Assembly: GCA_030765065.1 (NCBI GenBank)
Contig: CM060988.1
Coordinates: 198,522,565 to 198,586,564, forward strand
DNA: 64,000 nt
Reading direction: 5' to 3'
Origin: Deroplatys truncata
Lineage: Eukaryota; Arthropoda; Insecta; Mantodea; Mantidae
Position 1 is the first letter of the stretch. Each line of letters starts with the position of its first letter. This document shows positions 1 to 12,299 of the stretch, piece by piece. Both the position numbers and the translations under genes were made by a program. The notes below the pieces were generated by a model that saw only the letters and a list, made by a program, of their open reading frames with translations, had not been told where the DNA came from and searched no databases.

Positions 1-428
1 TCTAACAATTTTTATTAAAATGCCCATATGTTTAATGCATTAAAATGAGAAACATAATCCAACAGGCAAGCTGAGAACATGGAAGGGTGTACCTTTGAGT
101 ACCAGCATGAATGGGAGGTTTCAATTTGTAACATCAGGTGACAGCTGTTTCTTAGGATGCAAAGCACTGCTGGACATATGCATATTTAATTACTTGACTG
201 TGTTTCAAAAATGACTTCTAAGAAAAAGATCACATGGGCTTTAAAATAAACATCACTCATCAGTTGCTTCAAAGTGTAACACTACAGCGTACAATATTAC
301 AGATTAACATTCAGCTACGGATAACCCACTTAAAATGCAAGCTAAAATATACTACACCCATTTTCCAATGCTCATTCCACCCACAGACAAATGAAGAAAA
401 AAATCTTGATGCAATATATTAACTCAAA
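1..428. other. No gene recognised
   Basis: AT-rich sequence with scattered stops in all frames. No domain, repeat end or splice-flanked open stretch stands out. Confidence 0.5.
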
Positions 429-1178
429 TTTCTCTACCCTCTATCATTAATTAGTGGGTATACAAATTAGTCTTAATAAAGCTTATTTTTATATCTACCC
501 CATTTTAATCCAAATGAACTTTTGCAGAAGTAGCTACAGTACACATTTTGTTATAAATACAAATAATGTTTAAGAACTAGACACTATATGCTGCACTAAA
601 AATTCCATACTGTTTCAATGGAATCACAAGAAGCAACTGAATGTTGACAGGTTTGGAACAAATGGCTAAGTAATAAACTATTCAAACCATTAACAACACA
701 TACCTCAGAAATAAACGATGCCACAAAAAAGTTATTTGAAATAAATTGTGTGTTTTCAAGAGAATTACTTTTCTTGCGTCGTATGTTTCCATTTACTACT
801 TAATGTTTATCAGTTATACAAGATTATATAAAATTCCTTCTGAATGAAGAGGATGTCAAAGGCTATTCCCAGAAATTCTCAGAAAATTAAAGATATACAT
901 TGCATTTGTCATGTAAATATCTTTAATATATGGTATTTTAATCAAAATCGTTACAGCCATTTTCTTAGAAAATCAAAAACTTCAAAAAATGTTCCATGTA
1001 AAGGGTAGTTTGGGACGCGGGATTATGTTGAAAATTGCACGCGCGCACGCACACCTTTCCCCAAAAACGCTTTTTTGTATTCAGGAGGCCTCAAAACATG
1101 TATTTTTCAATCTTGGGCATCAAATTTTCGGCTGAAATGCAATAACTTCTCTACCTGCTAGGTATGTAGTAGAGAAAG
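429..1178 (+). repeat. R-family dispersed repeat, copy 1 (most complete)
   Basis: This copy begins TTTCTCTACCCTCTATC and ends GTAGTAGAGAAAG, so its tips are inverted (TTTCTCTAC against GTAGAGAAA). Close to the 3' end, CTTCTCTACC is followed after a short loop by the complementary GTAGAGAAAG, a terminal hairpin. The same ordered blocks recur at 13103-13706, 36060-36232, 42483-42910 (minus), 60450-61151 and 63012-63575 (minus). No protein-coding stretch is shared between copies, so it looks like a non-autonomous element. I cannot assign a superfamily, and no target duplication is clear. Confidence 0.7.
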
Positions 1179-1212
1179 TAAAAATGTCAACAGAAAATGC
1201 AACATATATCCC

Positions 1213-1985
1213 AATTCTGAATTAATAACAGCCATGGATAAAAATGAATTACCATTAGGAATATTTTGTGACTTAACTAAGGCATTTGACAGTATAGATC
1301 ACAACCTCTTGTTGCAAAAGTTAAAATTTTGGGCTTCAATGAGATCTCTATACATTGGTTCAGATCTTACCTAACAAATAAGAGTCCTGAAAACCAGAAG
1401 CAATGATTGTGATTGTGAACCAGGTGTCATTACTAAAGGTGTCCCAAAAGGTTCTACACTAGACCTTTGTGGTGTCTACTATTTATAAATGTGGACATGC
1501 AATGTTACCTTAGCAAAGAGTAAACAGCTGTGCTTTTTGCAAATGATAGGTGCCAGTATACTTATATCTGAAGAGTTACATCATCAATTAAGAGATTCTG
1601 TCAATAAACTGTTCAAACAACACAACATTTGGTTTGAAGCCAATAAGCTTTCATTAAACTATGATAAAACAAACTAGTCAATTTCAAACAAAGCATAAAC
1701 AAGTAAATGAATTAACCTCAGTTCGTTTTGCCTTAAGAAACTTAAAAAAAATCTCCTTAACCAAAAGGCTTTAAGAACAGCATATTTTGCCTACTTTCAC
1801 TCCCTGTTGCAATATGGAGTAATCATCTGGAGTAATTAGGCATACAGCATTCAAGTATTTATATTATGAAAAAAGGCCATACACATTATTTGTGGTGTTG
1901 AGTCCCATCATTCCTGTAGGCCCTTATTTAAAACCGAAAAAATTCTTGCTGGTGAATGTATATATTCTCTCTTGAGCTACCTTAC
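1213..1985 (+). mobile_element. Decayed non-LTR retrotransposon RT fragment (family NLR-B)
   Basis: Broken frames translate to reverse-transcriptase blocks: FCDLTKAFDSIDHNLLLQKL near 1265-1325 (finger/palm block with the first catalytic Asp), a GVPKGSTL-like block near 1436-1460, and a C-terminal LRTAYFAYFHSLLQYGVIIW block near 1775-1835. Order and spacing suit a CR1/L2/Rex-like RT. Many stops and frameshifts make it a dead remnant. Related pieces lie at 7745, 24209-25790 and 27650. Confidence 0.75.
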
Positions 1986-3510
1986 AAATTACAATAACTG
2001 AACATTGTATGGTACACGAGAATAGGTTGTGCGCATGACACTGACGCATCTGAATGAATCCTTTACTACTTTTGATGAGTAAACAAACACATGTATACAT
2101 TGTTAGCACACATAAACACATTTTAACACAATATAAGTAATATAATTATGTTCGCCACACTCACCTGTGTCCACCACTAACATGTCACATAAAGCCAATC
2201 ACATGCATCCCACCAAAGGCATTATGGGAGCTTTACTTGTGTTGTTGCCAGCACTGCAGAACCAAACACCTCCAGGGACCCTAAGCCACAATGCTTGAAG
2301 GATGATTTTTATAAGAAGAGGAATGGAACTGCAGAGTGATGATAGGGCATGTCACTAAAAAGGGTGAACCAAATGGCTTTGTCAAAGCAACATCTCCTAC
2401 TAAATAAACTCATTACTTCTAGATTACTCTACATATTGAATTTCCTCAATTCTCTCAAGTATTTTGCATGTTTTGCCCTTATTCTCATCTATAATACTGA
2501 AGCCTGAGGATTTCACAACAAACCTTGCTTCCACCACAATATGAGGCATGCAGGTGATTTGCATGGACCAGTAAGTGGCTTAAAACTCCTCCCAAAAGGG
2601 TCTTACTATTCTGCAATAAAGATTTATACCTTTCCACTATACCTAAAACTTAATTAATTAACAATCTTAATTAACATAAACTCTTAAAGAACCATATAAA
2701 GTCTTTCTTATATACTCATTCCCCGTATACTATGTAGGAATTTTGTAACATGTCGTGCAAAGGTAAATATTCAATATATAAGGCAGACTGCATGTGATGG
2801 TGAATTACACTTATTTTTATCGTTGTGCTGCTGTAATTCATTTTCACAGCAAATAGAGTCGTCGCTAGCAGACGACAGCCGCTATAACACATCATTACCA
2901 ATAAAGAAACAGCAACGCTAACAAATCCAACAAGTATTTAAATAAAGGTTAGGTTACCCTCCCAAAGAACTTCAATCCCAAAGACCGCTACCAAAATACA
3001 AGACGTGCGTAGTTCGAGAGCTTAAGCGGGAAGTTATTCCTTGTTCTCCAATATAACCGTATACGGAATGAGAAATCCAACGGAAAACAACATCGCATTT
3101 TTTGTTTCCGTTGTAATTTTTCCTATAATAAAGGATGCTATGGAAAGCATGTTTATCAGATATTAGCATCTAAAACCCAACGGTTGTCACGTTATGCAAC
3201 GATAAATGTATCGTATTAACTGTAACACGATACTTCATTAGAGTAGCTAACTTCATGACAGTTTACGGGCTCAAGCTCACTTCTGTAAACGTTGGGGCAA
3301 TAAAACTACTACTGCCTTATTGTTGTTGGTGTTGTTACAACCAGCTGCAGTTGTATCAATTTGTTCATAATTATAATTAGATGCAGTCAATGCTGTTTCA
3401 CATTCTAAGGCTGCCTGACTAAAATTTGTTCAACATCCAAAATGTATATTCGAGCCCCTCTGTGTATCATGATCGTGGTACGTCAGGTTATGTTTCTTGA
3501 ATTAACTAAT
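1986..3510. other. No gene recognised
   Basis: I see no domain, repeat terminus or credible exon in this stretch. The short open frames have no recognisable content. Confidence 0.45.
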
Positions 3511-3740
3511 TAAATGTTTTATTTATGGACGCTCTTTAACTGCTGTGGTCCTTAGTGTCCCATTTTATATTGGGCGTGAAAGACCGCTAATTTTACTTGG
3601 AGGCTTCTTTATCAGGCTTGAGGTTCTTTTACGTGCCGTAAATCAACGACACGGGACCACCGGCTTTACTTCCCTTCCTAAGGAAGCCATGCTAAGAATT
3701 TTTACGCCCGAAAAAATCCATCACCCTCCGCCGGGTTTGA
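3511..3740 (-). repeat. SINE-A copy, truncated in its tRNA head
   Basis: Read on the minus strand, the body matches the other SINE-A copies (GGAAGGGAAGTAAAGCCGG, TCCCATGTCGTAG-like, CCATAAATAAAAC tail). Only the last ~18 nt of the tRNA-like head remain, before the sequence breaks off at about 3740. Confidence 0.8.
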
Positions 3741-4708
3741 AGTTGTTTCTTGAAATGTAACTAAAATTTTGGAAAATCCATCGGAGTGCTGAAGCAAAAT
3801 AGCAATTTAACTTAATGTTTTTGATTGTGTGTAAGTATACATAGCTATGTCCAAACATCATGTTCTTCAGTTTTTGTCACAGTATGTTTCTTTACTTCTG
3901 TGTTTGACCAAAGCTATAATAAGTGGTTTACAAGCTTTAATACCAATGATTTGTAGTATCCACAGCACAGAGCCAATAGAAAAATTCAACAATAAGGCCT
4001 ATTGTTAAAAGATGGCATAAAACATGGTCATAGTTTTACCCCAAGTTTGTTGTTAGAAAAGCACTACTTAATATGTGTGGTTAAATGCAGTAGAGGTTAA
4101 AAGAGCTTTCATGTGAAATTGTAAGACATGTTCCTGTAGAATTGTGTGAAACCAACGCTTCCTAGGAATTGGATACTGACACTTCTGACCCACATTTAAG
4201 CTCCTACCCCTCCTGAAGTCATGAGGAACATAAGTCCATGTGGATTTACTGTTCAAAACCACAGAAACCCTTCGTCGTGTCAGCTTACATGGGCGACATC
4301 TGTTGACAGAGGCATAGGGGACTTTGTGCATTCAAATGTTTGCAGCTCAAGGTGCATCTTTTCACATGACAAAATCCCTTATTTTTACTATTCCATCAAT
4401 TCCACTTGATCTGAATTACAATTCATTAAGTAAAGAAAAACCAAGGGAGGAAAAAGAGAAAAAGCAAACAGGTACTCAAATGATGCTGCTATTTTCATAA
4501 AGACATCGAAGTCCACTTTTTAATATTTTGCGGTACTTTAATTTGAAGTTTAAAAATGCAGCAGATTAAGTACATTAGACATACAGAAAACATTTTTTTT
4601 CCTAGAACAATTCTCAAGATGTTTATCTAACAGATCCTTCTTTTGAAATTAGTGTCACATGTAGGGTCCTATTTATTAACAATGAAAACTCAAACAAAAC
4701 AAAAACAA
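3741..4708. other. No gene recognised
   Basis: Nothing supportable beyond AT-rich unique-looking sequence. Confidence 0.45.
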
Positions 4709-5163
4709 TCATAGTCCACTTACATTATAGAATGTTTTACATTATGCATAACTGTTTGCCTTAGAAAAACGTAAACAACATTTGTGGGATATTTAATAAT
4801 ATCTATAAAAGACCAAAGAAATTAATGTAATCTACACTAAATTACTCCTTGTTAACTATGGGTAATCTTGAAAACAACAATCACAGTCCACTTACTTTAC
4901 AGAATGGATTACATTATACATAACTGTTTGCCTTAGAAAAATGTAACCTATAAAATACCAATAAATTAATTATTTAATATCTACACCACATTACTCACTG
5001 TTGACTATGATAATCTTAAAGCAATCATAGTCCATTTTATAGGATTGCATTATACATAACTGTTTGCCTTAGAGAAATGTAACTTATAAAACACCAATTA
5101 AATTAATTATTTAATCTCTACACCAAATTACTCATTCTTAACTACTGGTAATCTTGAAAAATA
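4709..5163. repeat. Three-unit degenerate tandem repeat (~140-170 bp units)
   Basis: Units start at 4709, 4881 and 5025, each with TCAYAGTCCA. Each carries ACATAACTGTTTGCCTTAGA, then a TTAATTATTTAAT-like AT tract, CTACACYAMATTACTC and TGGTAATCTTGAAAA. Unit 1 is about 30 bp longer than the others. No coding content. Confidence 0.85.
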
Positions 5164-5192
5164 GAGCTGAGCATCTTCAGAACAGAATTTCT

Positions 5193-6850
5193 TCAGGATT
5201 GTAGGTCATATTTTGCCTTGGGGTGTGGAATTAATCTTGAATATGAAGGTTTTGGCTGCTTTTCGGTCTGTGCATTGCACTCTTTGTCAACAATAACAGG
5301 GCTCCCAGGAGGCATTGTAAGTGGTGCAACTGTTGATAGTTCTAGAGAAGTTCTGTCAACTGCCATTTCCCATATTTCTTTTATCTTCATTGGACACTTC
5401 TTTCTGTATTCTTTACTGAGAAATGAAGACCATGATTTGAACTCGTCTTGGGAACACTCAATGACATTGAAGGGACATGGTTTCATGCATCTTTTGATGT
5501 GCTCATTCCAATTGCTGGTTGTTTCAATGTGGGCCTTTTTTATTTATTAAACCTATATCTTTGTCACATTCCATGTAGCTGCATCATCTAATGTGAAAGG
5601 TTACTTTGATTGATTCAGTTCTGTTATATTTATGAACCATAGCATGGATAAGGTAAATAATGACAATTTTTATTCTGGCCAGGGCAAGAATCACAAAAAA
5701 ATATGTGCAAATGTCGAAATGAAGACTCCAGATGAAAAAAGCAAAAGTCAAACATTGATGCAACTTCTCAACTCCCTTTTTTGAAATGGTCTCATCGTAG
5801 GTATAAAAGTATACTTCTCTGGAAGCGAGAACATGCACATTAAACATGTTAAAAGACAGCTGCCGCTTGTAGTATACATCATTTGTGCTAATAATAGGCA
5901 ATTGAAGATTTTTCATGAAATCTATGTATATTGTCCCATGTTCATGACTTTGCCTATCTTTAATTTTGGCTCCACATTTTCATTGGTAGAAGACTTCAGT
6001 ATTATTCTTCTTCTTCTTCTTCTTCTTCTTCTTCTTCTTCTTCTTCTTCTTCTGTAATAAATTAAAAGTTTCTAGCCACTTAATTTCTTTATCTACTGCT
6101 TCTGCACTACTGCCATCATAACTTTCCTTGCAAAGAAGAGATTGCTTTTTTGCTTTTAATGCATCACATGCAGAGCAAGTATCTGATCTGGCATACCCAA
6201 AAGCAATATTAAATCTTGTTGAAATATGTTGATAAAATTCATAGGAAACTAGAAACTCAGTCTCGGTGTACATTTGATGCAATATTTTAATGTTTAATTC
6301 TTCAAGTAGATAAATTTTAGATGTTTCATGAAGGCTATAGTGAGATGGAAGACCTTGAAGGGAACTGATATATTTCATTACATTTTCGACAGCCTCAGCT
6401 GTGTTTTTGATGGATCTAGTAGAATGAGTAACTCACCGGTCAATAGGAGCATGACCAGTAGTAGAAAGAGATTTCTTGATTGTTAACATATTGTGGTTTT
6501 TTATACCATGCACACTCATAAAGGCTTTCTAACAAATGCAATTTCAATAACTTTTCCGTCTCTCTGTACACGTACCTTATAGGAGTAAGAGTGTTCTCTG
6601 AGGTTACAATCTTCCTGGTTTCTGTGGTCTTCTTCATTTCACAGACAAAACTGAAATTAGTGAACACAAGTGTGCACCCTGTATATTTTTATTTCAAACT
6701 AAATTGAAATCACGGATTACTACATCACATTCGTGTTTTGGAATTTTCGTGAAACACTGTTTTCTGCATTTGCAATCTTCACCAGGAACATGACTCATCA
6801 CTCTATGTGTTTACTCACATCATGAAGTCTACCATGTTTAGGTCCTTTCT
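5193..6850 (-). pseudogene. DUF7869-type transposon-like protein, broken
   Basis: Minus-strand frames in order give a Cys-rich start (EDCKCRKQCFTKIPKH), YVYRETEK/RDGKVIEIAF, a SSLQGLPSHYSLHETSKIYL block, FNIAFGYARSDTCSACD, then after a microsatellite MKNLQLPIISTNDVYYKRQL, YTYDETISKKG, CDSCPGQNKN and a C-terminal KPCPFNVIECSQDEF block. From memory this order is typical of the uncharacterised arthropod proteins annotated with a DUF7869 domain, which I believe are transposon-derived. At least four frame changes and several stops mean no full protein is made. The coding GAA/CTT run at 6005-6053 expands into poly-Lys and shifts the frame. No terminal repeats found. Confidence 0.65.
6005..6053. repeat. 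(CTT)n microsatellite
   Basis: About 16 uninterrupted CTT/TTC units inside the DUF7869-type pseudogene; minus strand (GAA)n reads as poly-Lys. Confidence 0.97.
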
Positions 6851-7744
6851 TTGCTCTACTCTGATTAACAGTGGTAACATTTTCATCACTTGATTCCATG
6901 TCAAAATGTAAACTGCCTCTCTACTCACCAGTAAAATAGACTGCATTGAACCAAAATGCAGTTTGCTACCAGTAAAAATATAAGCCACAACAATGCATAG
7001 CTATGTCACACATTTAAAACAATAAACTCTCCTGAAGTAATATAAAATTACTCTCATTTAAAATGTATATGCGCTATTGTTTTTCCATTTCACAGATTAT
7101 TTTGATTGTTTTTCTCCTGGGCACCTTTTCTCTATGCTGATTTTGTATGGAATACATGTGGCTCCTTCCATGTTTGAAGCTGTTGGAATGTAGTACTACA
7201 TACATACAATCCATTGGTACCAGAATCTCAAATTACGCCAAAAGTGGACTTTGATTGTTTTTCCCCTGTACCCTTCATATCTAATATGAGCACATAGCAA
7301 CTAAAGAAAGGTAATATCTACTTTCAGAAATTTAGGAATAATTATTTAATACATTTTATGAATAGCTTTAAAAATAAGGAATTTACCAAACCTGACAAAC
7401 CATTGCAATTTTAAGTAAATTGCACTTGCAAAAAGAAGCTGGAGGGAGGACATTACAAAAGTCATTATGTAACAGACTTCAAAGATTTGGAGTGTCTGAT
7501 GATTAGCATACAAAACAATCTTGAGCCAAGCTCCACCAAAGGAATCTTTGCGCTTCAGATCAAAGGCAGAGCAGCAAAAAAATTGCTCTCTGTACTTTCT
7601 AAAATCAATGAAAAAATTATGTAAATATACTTGTGCCTTTTTGGATAAATGCAATATATCAAATGCTCAATTTGGAAATCAAAAAGAGAAATCGATTGAT
7701 ATGGCAATCTTTTCTTTTTGGATAAGATACTAAATGGTAAAGAT
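6851..7744. other. No gene recognised
   Basis: No domain or repeat terminus is identifiable. Confidence 0.45.
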
Positions 7745-9060
7745 AGAAATGAACACACTTTAGGTTTCCTTACTATCAAAAGCATCTAGTTCATGGATCA
7801 CAATATTCTATTAAAGAAACTTGACAATTATGCATTACAGGGGTTCCAAATGAGAGACTCAGTTTGTATCTTAAAAATAAGAGCACACATGGTGGAGATT
7901 GATGATGAGCAATCAGATCTGCAGGTTTCCAAATGTGGTGTACCCCAAGGCTCAATTTTAGGACCAATTCTCCTTCTGGTTTATATAAATGACCTCCCAA
8001 CTTGTATGACACCTTCAAAAAACTGTCTTATTTGCTGATGATGCAAATTTTATCATTAGCGATTCTGATAAAACTTCACTGCAGTTCACCATTGATAACC
8101 TAGGGATTAATCTCATAAATTGGATAAAGTGTAATAGATTAACTTTTTTAATTGAAAAAACATGTTATTTAAGTTTTAATGCACATACAAACTCAGTTGA
8201 CCACTTTAAAATACTTATCAAAAACTCTGTAGTTAGTAAATTCCGAAAATATAAAATGTTTAGGTAACATAGTCAATGCTTCATTGCCATAGAAAAACAC
8301 AGTTTAGGGTCACATGTCAAATTAAGTAGCTTAACTTATGGAATAAAAATCCTAAGTGGGTAGCAAAGGAAGCAAAGAATTGTCGTATATGTTTGCTCAA
8401 CAATATCATATAGAATACCCTTCTGGGGGAGTACAATCCATCTGCTATGGTTTTCAAACTTCCAAAAGAAAATACTGAGACTAAAAAAACAGGTTTCCAA
8501 ATAATACTCCAAGTAAACCAATTTTTGAACAATTTAATGTAGGTATTACTTTGCATGTATATATTTTATGAACAGTTTTCTTCATTCATAATAACAAACA
8601 TTGTTTCACACAAAGAAAGGACTACGAGTATCATTCATCAATTTAAAATAAAGAGAGTTCAACTGAGTTTAAGACATGCTGATGATGGGAGCAAACCATC
8701 TACCGAAATGCGTTCAAGTAAGAACATTTTAGTGATGTAGTGTAACAACCTTCAACTGTCTCTATTTTAAATTATGACACACCACTGTTACTAACTTCTC
8801 AATCTTCAAAATTAATTAATCATTCATCAACTTCAGAACAATTGAATCATTACATTTACAGCATCATAGACTCTCTCAGAGCATTAATAGTGTATTGTAC
8901 AAAGGGGTAACTCTGTACAACAGATTACCTAAATCATTCAGAATATTACTGCAAAAAAAAAAAGGTTCAAGTCTAAAGTACAAACATTGTTGTCAACATA
9001 CAAATTCTACGATCTTAATGAGTTTATAAAAATTAAGATTGCAACACACTGTTTTTTGTA
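7745..9060 (+). mobile_element. Decayed non-LTR retrotransposon, RT to C-terminus (NLR-B)
   Basis: Frames give FMDHNILLKKLDNYALQGF (palm block A region), CGVPQGSILGPILL and VYINDLP near 7935-7995 (template-grip block), then, after a frame change, a FADDANFIISDSD-like YxDD block near 8035-8065 and INWIKCNRLTF. A downstream YRIPFWGSTIH block lies near 8410, and the C-terminal YKGVTLYNRLPKSFR block near 8895-8945. This is the RT-thumb-tail order of CR1/L2-like elements. Frameshifts and stops separate every block. The 3' tail is AT-rich without a clear poly-A. Confidence 0.8.
8724..8773. repeat. 50-bp direct repeat, copy 1
   Basis: ACATTTTAGTGATGTAGTGT and the following ~30 nt recur almost unchanged at 9970-10018. 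Confidence 0.9.
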
Positions 9061-9329
9061 TTTGGTTTTTGTTTGTGTGTTTGTTTTTGTAATTACCTCT
9101 TTTTGTATGTATTATTATGTTAAACAAGTTAATAATTTGTAAATATCCAGAGATCCAGCTTATGGAGAAAGGCTTTGGATTTAGTATCGAGACCAAATTC
9201 AGAATGTAACAAAGTAGATATGTATTGCAAATGATAAGGGGAAGGATAAATCTCTAGAAGAAATAAAATTGAGGCTCATTTCTAAAGGATACTACCAACA
9301 TTATGATAAGGTCTATCTCAATATATTTG

Positions 9330-9640
9330 CTCAAGCAGGGTTCTTAAGACTGGCCATTGCATCTGACTGAAATGAAGTAAATACAGATTTGTCACTATGA
9401 TACTGCAGCAGCCTTCAAAGAGAGACGTTCATGGAAATTACCTGATGCAACACTAACATTCAAGCACATCATTCCGAACAAGAATCATTCATCAGGTGTT
9501 TGTTCTCAAAGATGAAGTCAAAAGTTGGCAACAAAAGACATGAAAAAGGTGTTTTATGGTTTGAAGCAGATAGATCTGGCATTAATGCCTTCACTAGCAG
9601 TTATACAATCAGGGAGTAACACTAACGAAAGAGATCCATG
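9330..9640 (+). mobile_element. Possible Copia-type RT scrap
   Basis: Around 9540-9575 one frame reads MKKVFYGLKQ, close to the Ty1/copia RT signature containing YGLKQ. Neighbouring frames are too broken to extend the match, so this is a weak call that could be chance. Confidence 0.25.
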
Positions 9641-9939
9641 AGTTTACGTGAAGAACCAACGTTAATAATCGCTCTTCTAAGAGTCTATGGTAATGTGTGA
9701 GTACACTAAGCACTTTAAACATTACAGGTGATTATTCAAGATAAAAATGTCCACAAAATTAAGTGTTACCTAGGAATATACCTCAAAATGCATGACACAT
9801 GACTGCATTAAAGCAGAGGAGTTCCATCCTTAGTCTGAATCGCATGCTATATCAACACATGCTACTGTTGCAGTACTCACAAGTTTTTATTGCACTTCAC
9901 TTATTTTTCTTAAAATGTCTTGAACAGCATTTGCCTCAG

Positions 9940-9969
9940 AAAGCACATTCTTGGCAAAGAATGTGCTTT
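9940..9969. repeat. Perfect 13-bp hairpin
   Basis: Arms AAAGCACATTCTT (9940-9952) and AAGAATGTGCTTT (9957-9969) with a 4-nt GGCA loop, abutting the second copy of the 50-bp direct repeat. Confidence 0.95.
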
Positions 9970-10018
9970 ACATTTTAGTGATGTAGTGTAACAACCTTCA
10001 AGTCTCTTTATTTTAAAT
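9970..10018. repeat. 50-bp direct repeat, copy 2
   Basis: Matches 8724-8773 with only a couple of differences, about 1.25 kb downstream. Confidence 0.9.
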
Positions 10019-10644
10019 CTTGGCAAAGACTCTGTTTATGCAACACTCAGTATATGCATTCTACTAGCTGTGTTTTTTTTTTCGTTACCCATGCACATGT
10101 TGATGTCAAACAAAATTAGGTACATGTATTATATGCCCTGCAAAAGAACAAAGTGTTTCCCTTCCTTAGTGCAGGAGAGTATTACCTTAACCCATCATAA
10201 CAAACACTTAATTTATGCTCTGGATGAAAATTAGCACTAGCAGAGCATGTTCAGAATGTGAGTCAACATATTGACACTATATGAGATTCACATGATCCAC
10301 ATCTCGGTAGAACTGTATGACAAACCATAGGAATACTTATATAAAAGGGTTCAATTAACAGAGGTAAGACCTTATATGGTACAAAGAAAGCGGTAATAAC
10401 TCCAACACTATTAGTAGACCATCAACCAATAAGAACCTCAATAATGTAAGTAAAGCAATTACTTCCTGATAAATTTAATCTTATACGTTCATTGGTGGGA
10501 GTGTCCAGAAGCTCACAACGTCAAAGAAATAGCAGTGAATACCAAAAAATGTCACATTTACCAGAAGGCATAGAAATAGTAAATGAAGTAGTATACAGAA
10601 GTGAAATCATTTTATACAATATTATTGAGTGAAATTTACACCTA
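10019..10644. other. No gene recognised
   Basis: No recognisable domain or repeat terminus. Confidence 0.4.
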
Positions 10645-12290
10645 ACTAGCTTCACTAACCTTTGTTGCTATAGAACATGTCATTTACAACGTCAGTTATG
10701 GTCGACTGCCAGATACATTGTTGGTTCCTGATATTGGATTTTCTGCTGAACCACTGATGAACTTGTAGAGTATGTTGTCCTCAGCAGGAATTTCAAAATT
10801 CATTAAACCTACCTCAGTGTTTCTTTATGGATTTCTTCTCCCATGTGTCCAGTTCTTTTTGAACATTGAATATATTTTAAAAGATACATTATTTTCGATG
10901 TTGTGTTGTGATCTAAAAGGGTGCAGATACTGCTGATTTTTCTATTTGTTTGTATTTAATGACTGAGAAGCTCTTCAAGATGGATTCCAATTTTTTTTTG
11001 TCTTCCTTACGTAGATTTTTTTGCAGTCTTCACATCCAATTTTGTATTTTCCAGGGTTTTTTTTTTGTTGTTTTTATGGTTGTGATTTTTCTGAATTGCT
11101 TATTTTATTAGGCTTTTAATTTTATTTTGTTATATGAGACTAGAACTACGTTTGATTGCTGAAAACTTTTGAAACCCTTTTGTTTCCCAAGAGTGCTATG
11201 TGAATTTCTTGAATATTTTATTTTCTGTTTCTTGTGTATGTGCGGTTATATCTGCAATTGCTTTATTTTATTTAATGCTCTGTTACTTCTTGTCAACTAA
11301 TCTTTTTGTGAAGCTCTTGTTATCTGCTGTTTTCACTATTTGTTCATATTCTCTACTTTCTTTAAAGGAATACCTAGTAATCTGTGTATAAGGGTATTGA
11401 ACATGGATGTTATAAGTAAAATGAAAGAAGTGGCAATCCATCCCATAGAAATCAAATTTGCCCAAAATCGATTTAAAGGATCCTGAGCAATGGTTCAAGC
11501 ATGTTTGTGATTTCCTGAATTGAAACTGTTTGCTTGTAAATGGTTGTCTGTCTCTCTTCTAAATCCACATTTTAGGTTTTTGCTATTTCTGATAATCTTT
11601 AGATTTAGGAAGGGAAGTACATATCTGTTTCAATTAGTACGGTAAATTTGATCTCAGATATTTGCAGGTTTATGATATTCAAAGCAACTTCTTCCTGATT
11701 CTTATTTACTACAGCAAACATGTCATCGATGTAGCTCTGTGATATTTAAATATCTGTGGAAGTGCTTTGGTTATTTAAATCTCAAAGGTACTATAAAAAG
11801 GTCTGCCAGTAATGCCGACAATGAACTGCTCACCATTAATTCTGAATTATTCTGAACGTAAAATCTTTCTTGGAATGTGAAAAATACTTAAGTCGGTAAG
11901 TATGCTGGTGAGTTTTATGTATTCTACTATGTTCTCTTTCTTTAGAGTTATGGATTCAACCAATTTTTTTTATTGCAATAATTTTATTTTCAGTATGTTG
12001 GGGAATAGTTTCCATCAAATGACAGTAGTAAATTATTATGTGATATTTCCAGTTGTTTGATGCTTTGTACTAGATTATGGTGGTGTTAATTCTGCAGCTT
12101 TTACTTAAGGAACAGTTAAATTTTATAATTTATGTTGTATAGTTTATAATACACATTTGGCCAATTGATAGAATGGAGAAGTAGTGTCATTTATAATGAG
12201 GCACATTTGGTTCCCTGGTTTGTGTGGTTTTAGGAGGTCATAGAGCTTGAAGATTGCCAGATCATAAAACCATAAGCACATTGTCTTCAA
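10645..12290 (-). mobile_element. Penelope-like retroelement (RT + GIY-YIG), 5'-truncated
   Basis: Minus-strand frames give, in order, LLKPHKPGNQMCLIINDT (palm start), FRINGEQFIVGITGRPFY (block with the G..xG turn), then SYIDDMFAVVNKNQEEV, where YIDD is the RT catalytic block at about 11680-11735, IKFTVLIETDMYFPFLNL, and finally GKYKIGCEDCKKIYVRKT, which matches the GIY-YIG endonuclease start, near 11010-11060. RT followed by GIY-YIG is the diagnostic Penelope architecture. Many frameshifts and stops: dead. Its outer 3' end is mirrored by the plus-strand copy at 12300-12925. Confidence 0.85.
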
Positions 12291-12299
12291 TAGCCTAAT

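Noticed and set aside
429..1178. R family as a Helitron
   Set aside because: The 3' hairpin is suggestive, but there is no TC start, no CTRR end, and the tips are mutually inverted.
5833..6057. Protein ending in poly-Leu
   Set aside because: It is the reverse-strand reading of the (GAA)n tract inside the DUF7869-type remnant.
9330..9640. A usable Copia retrotransposon
   Set aside because: Only the YGLKQ-like word is present; kept only as a low-confidence feature.
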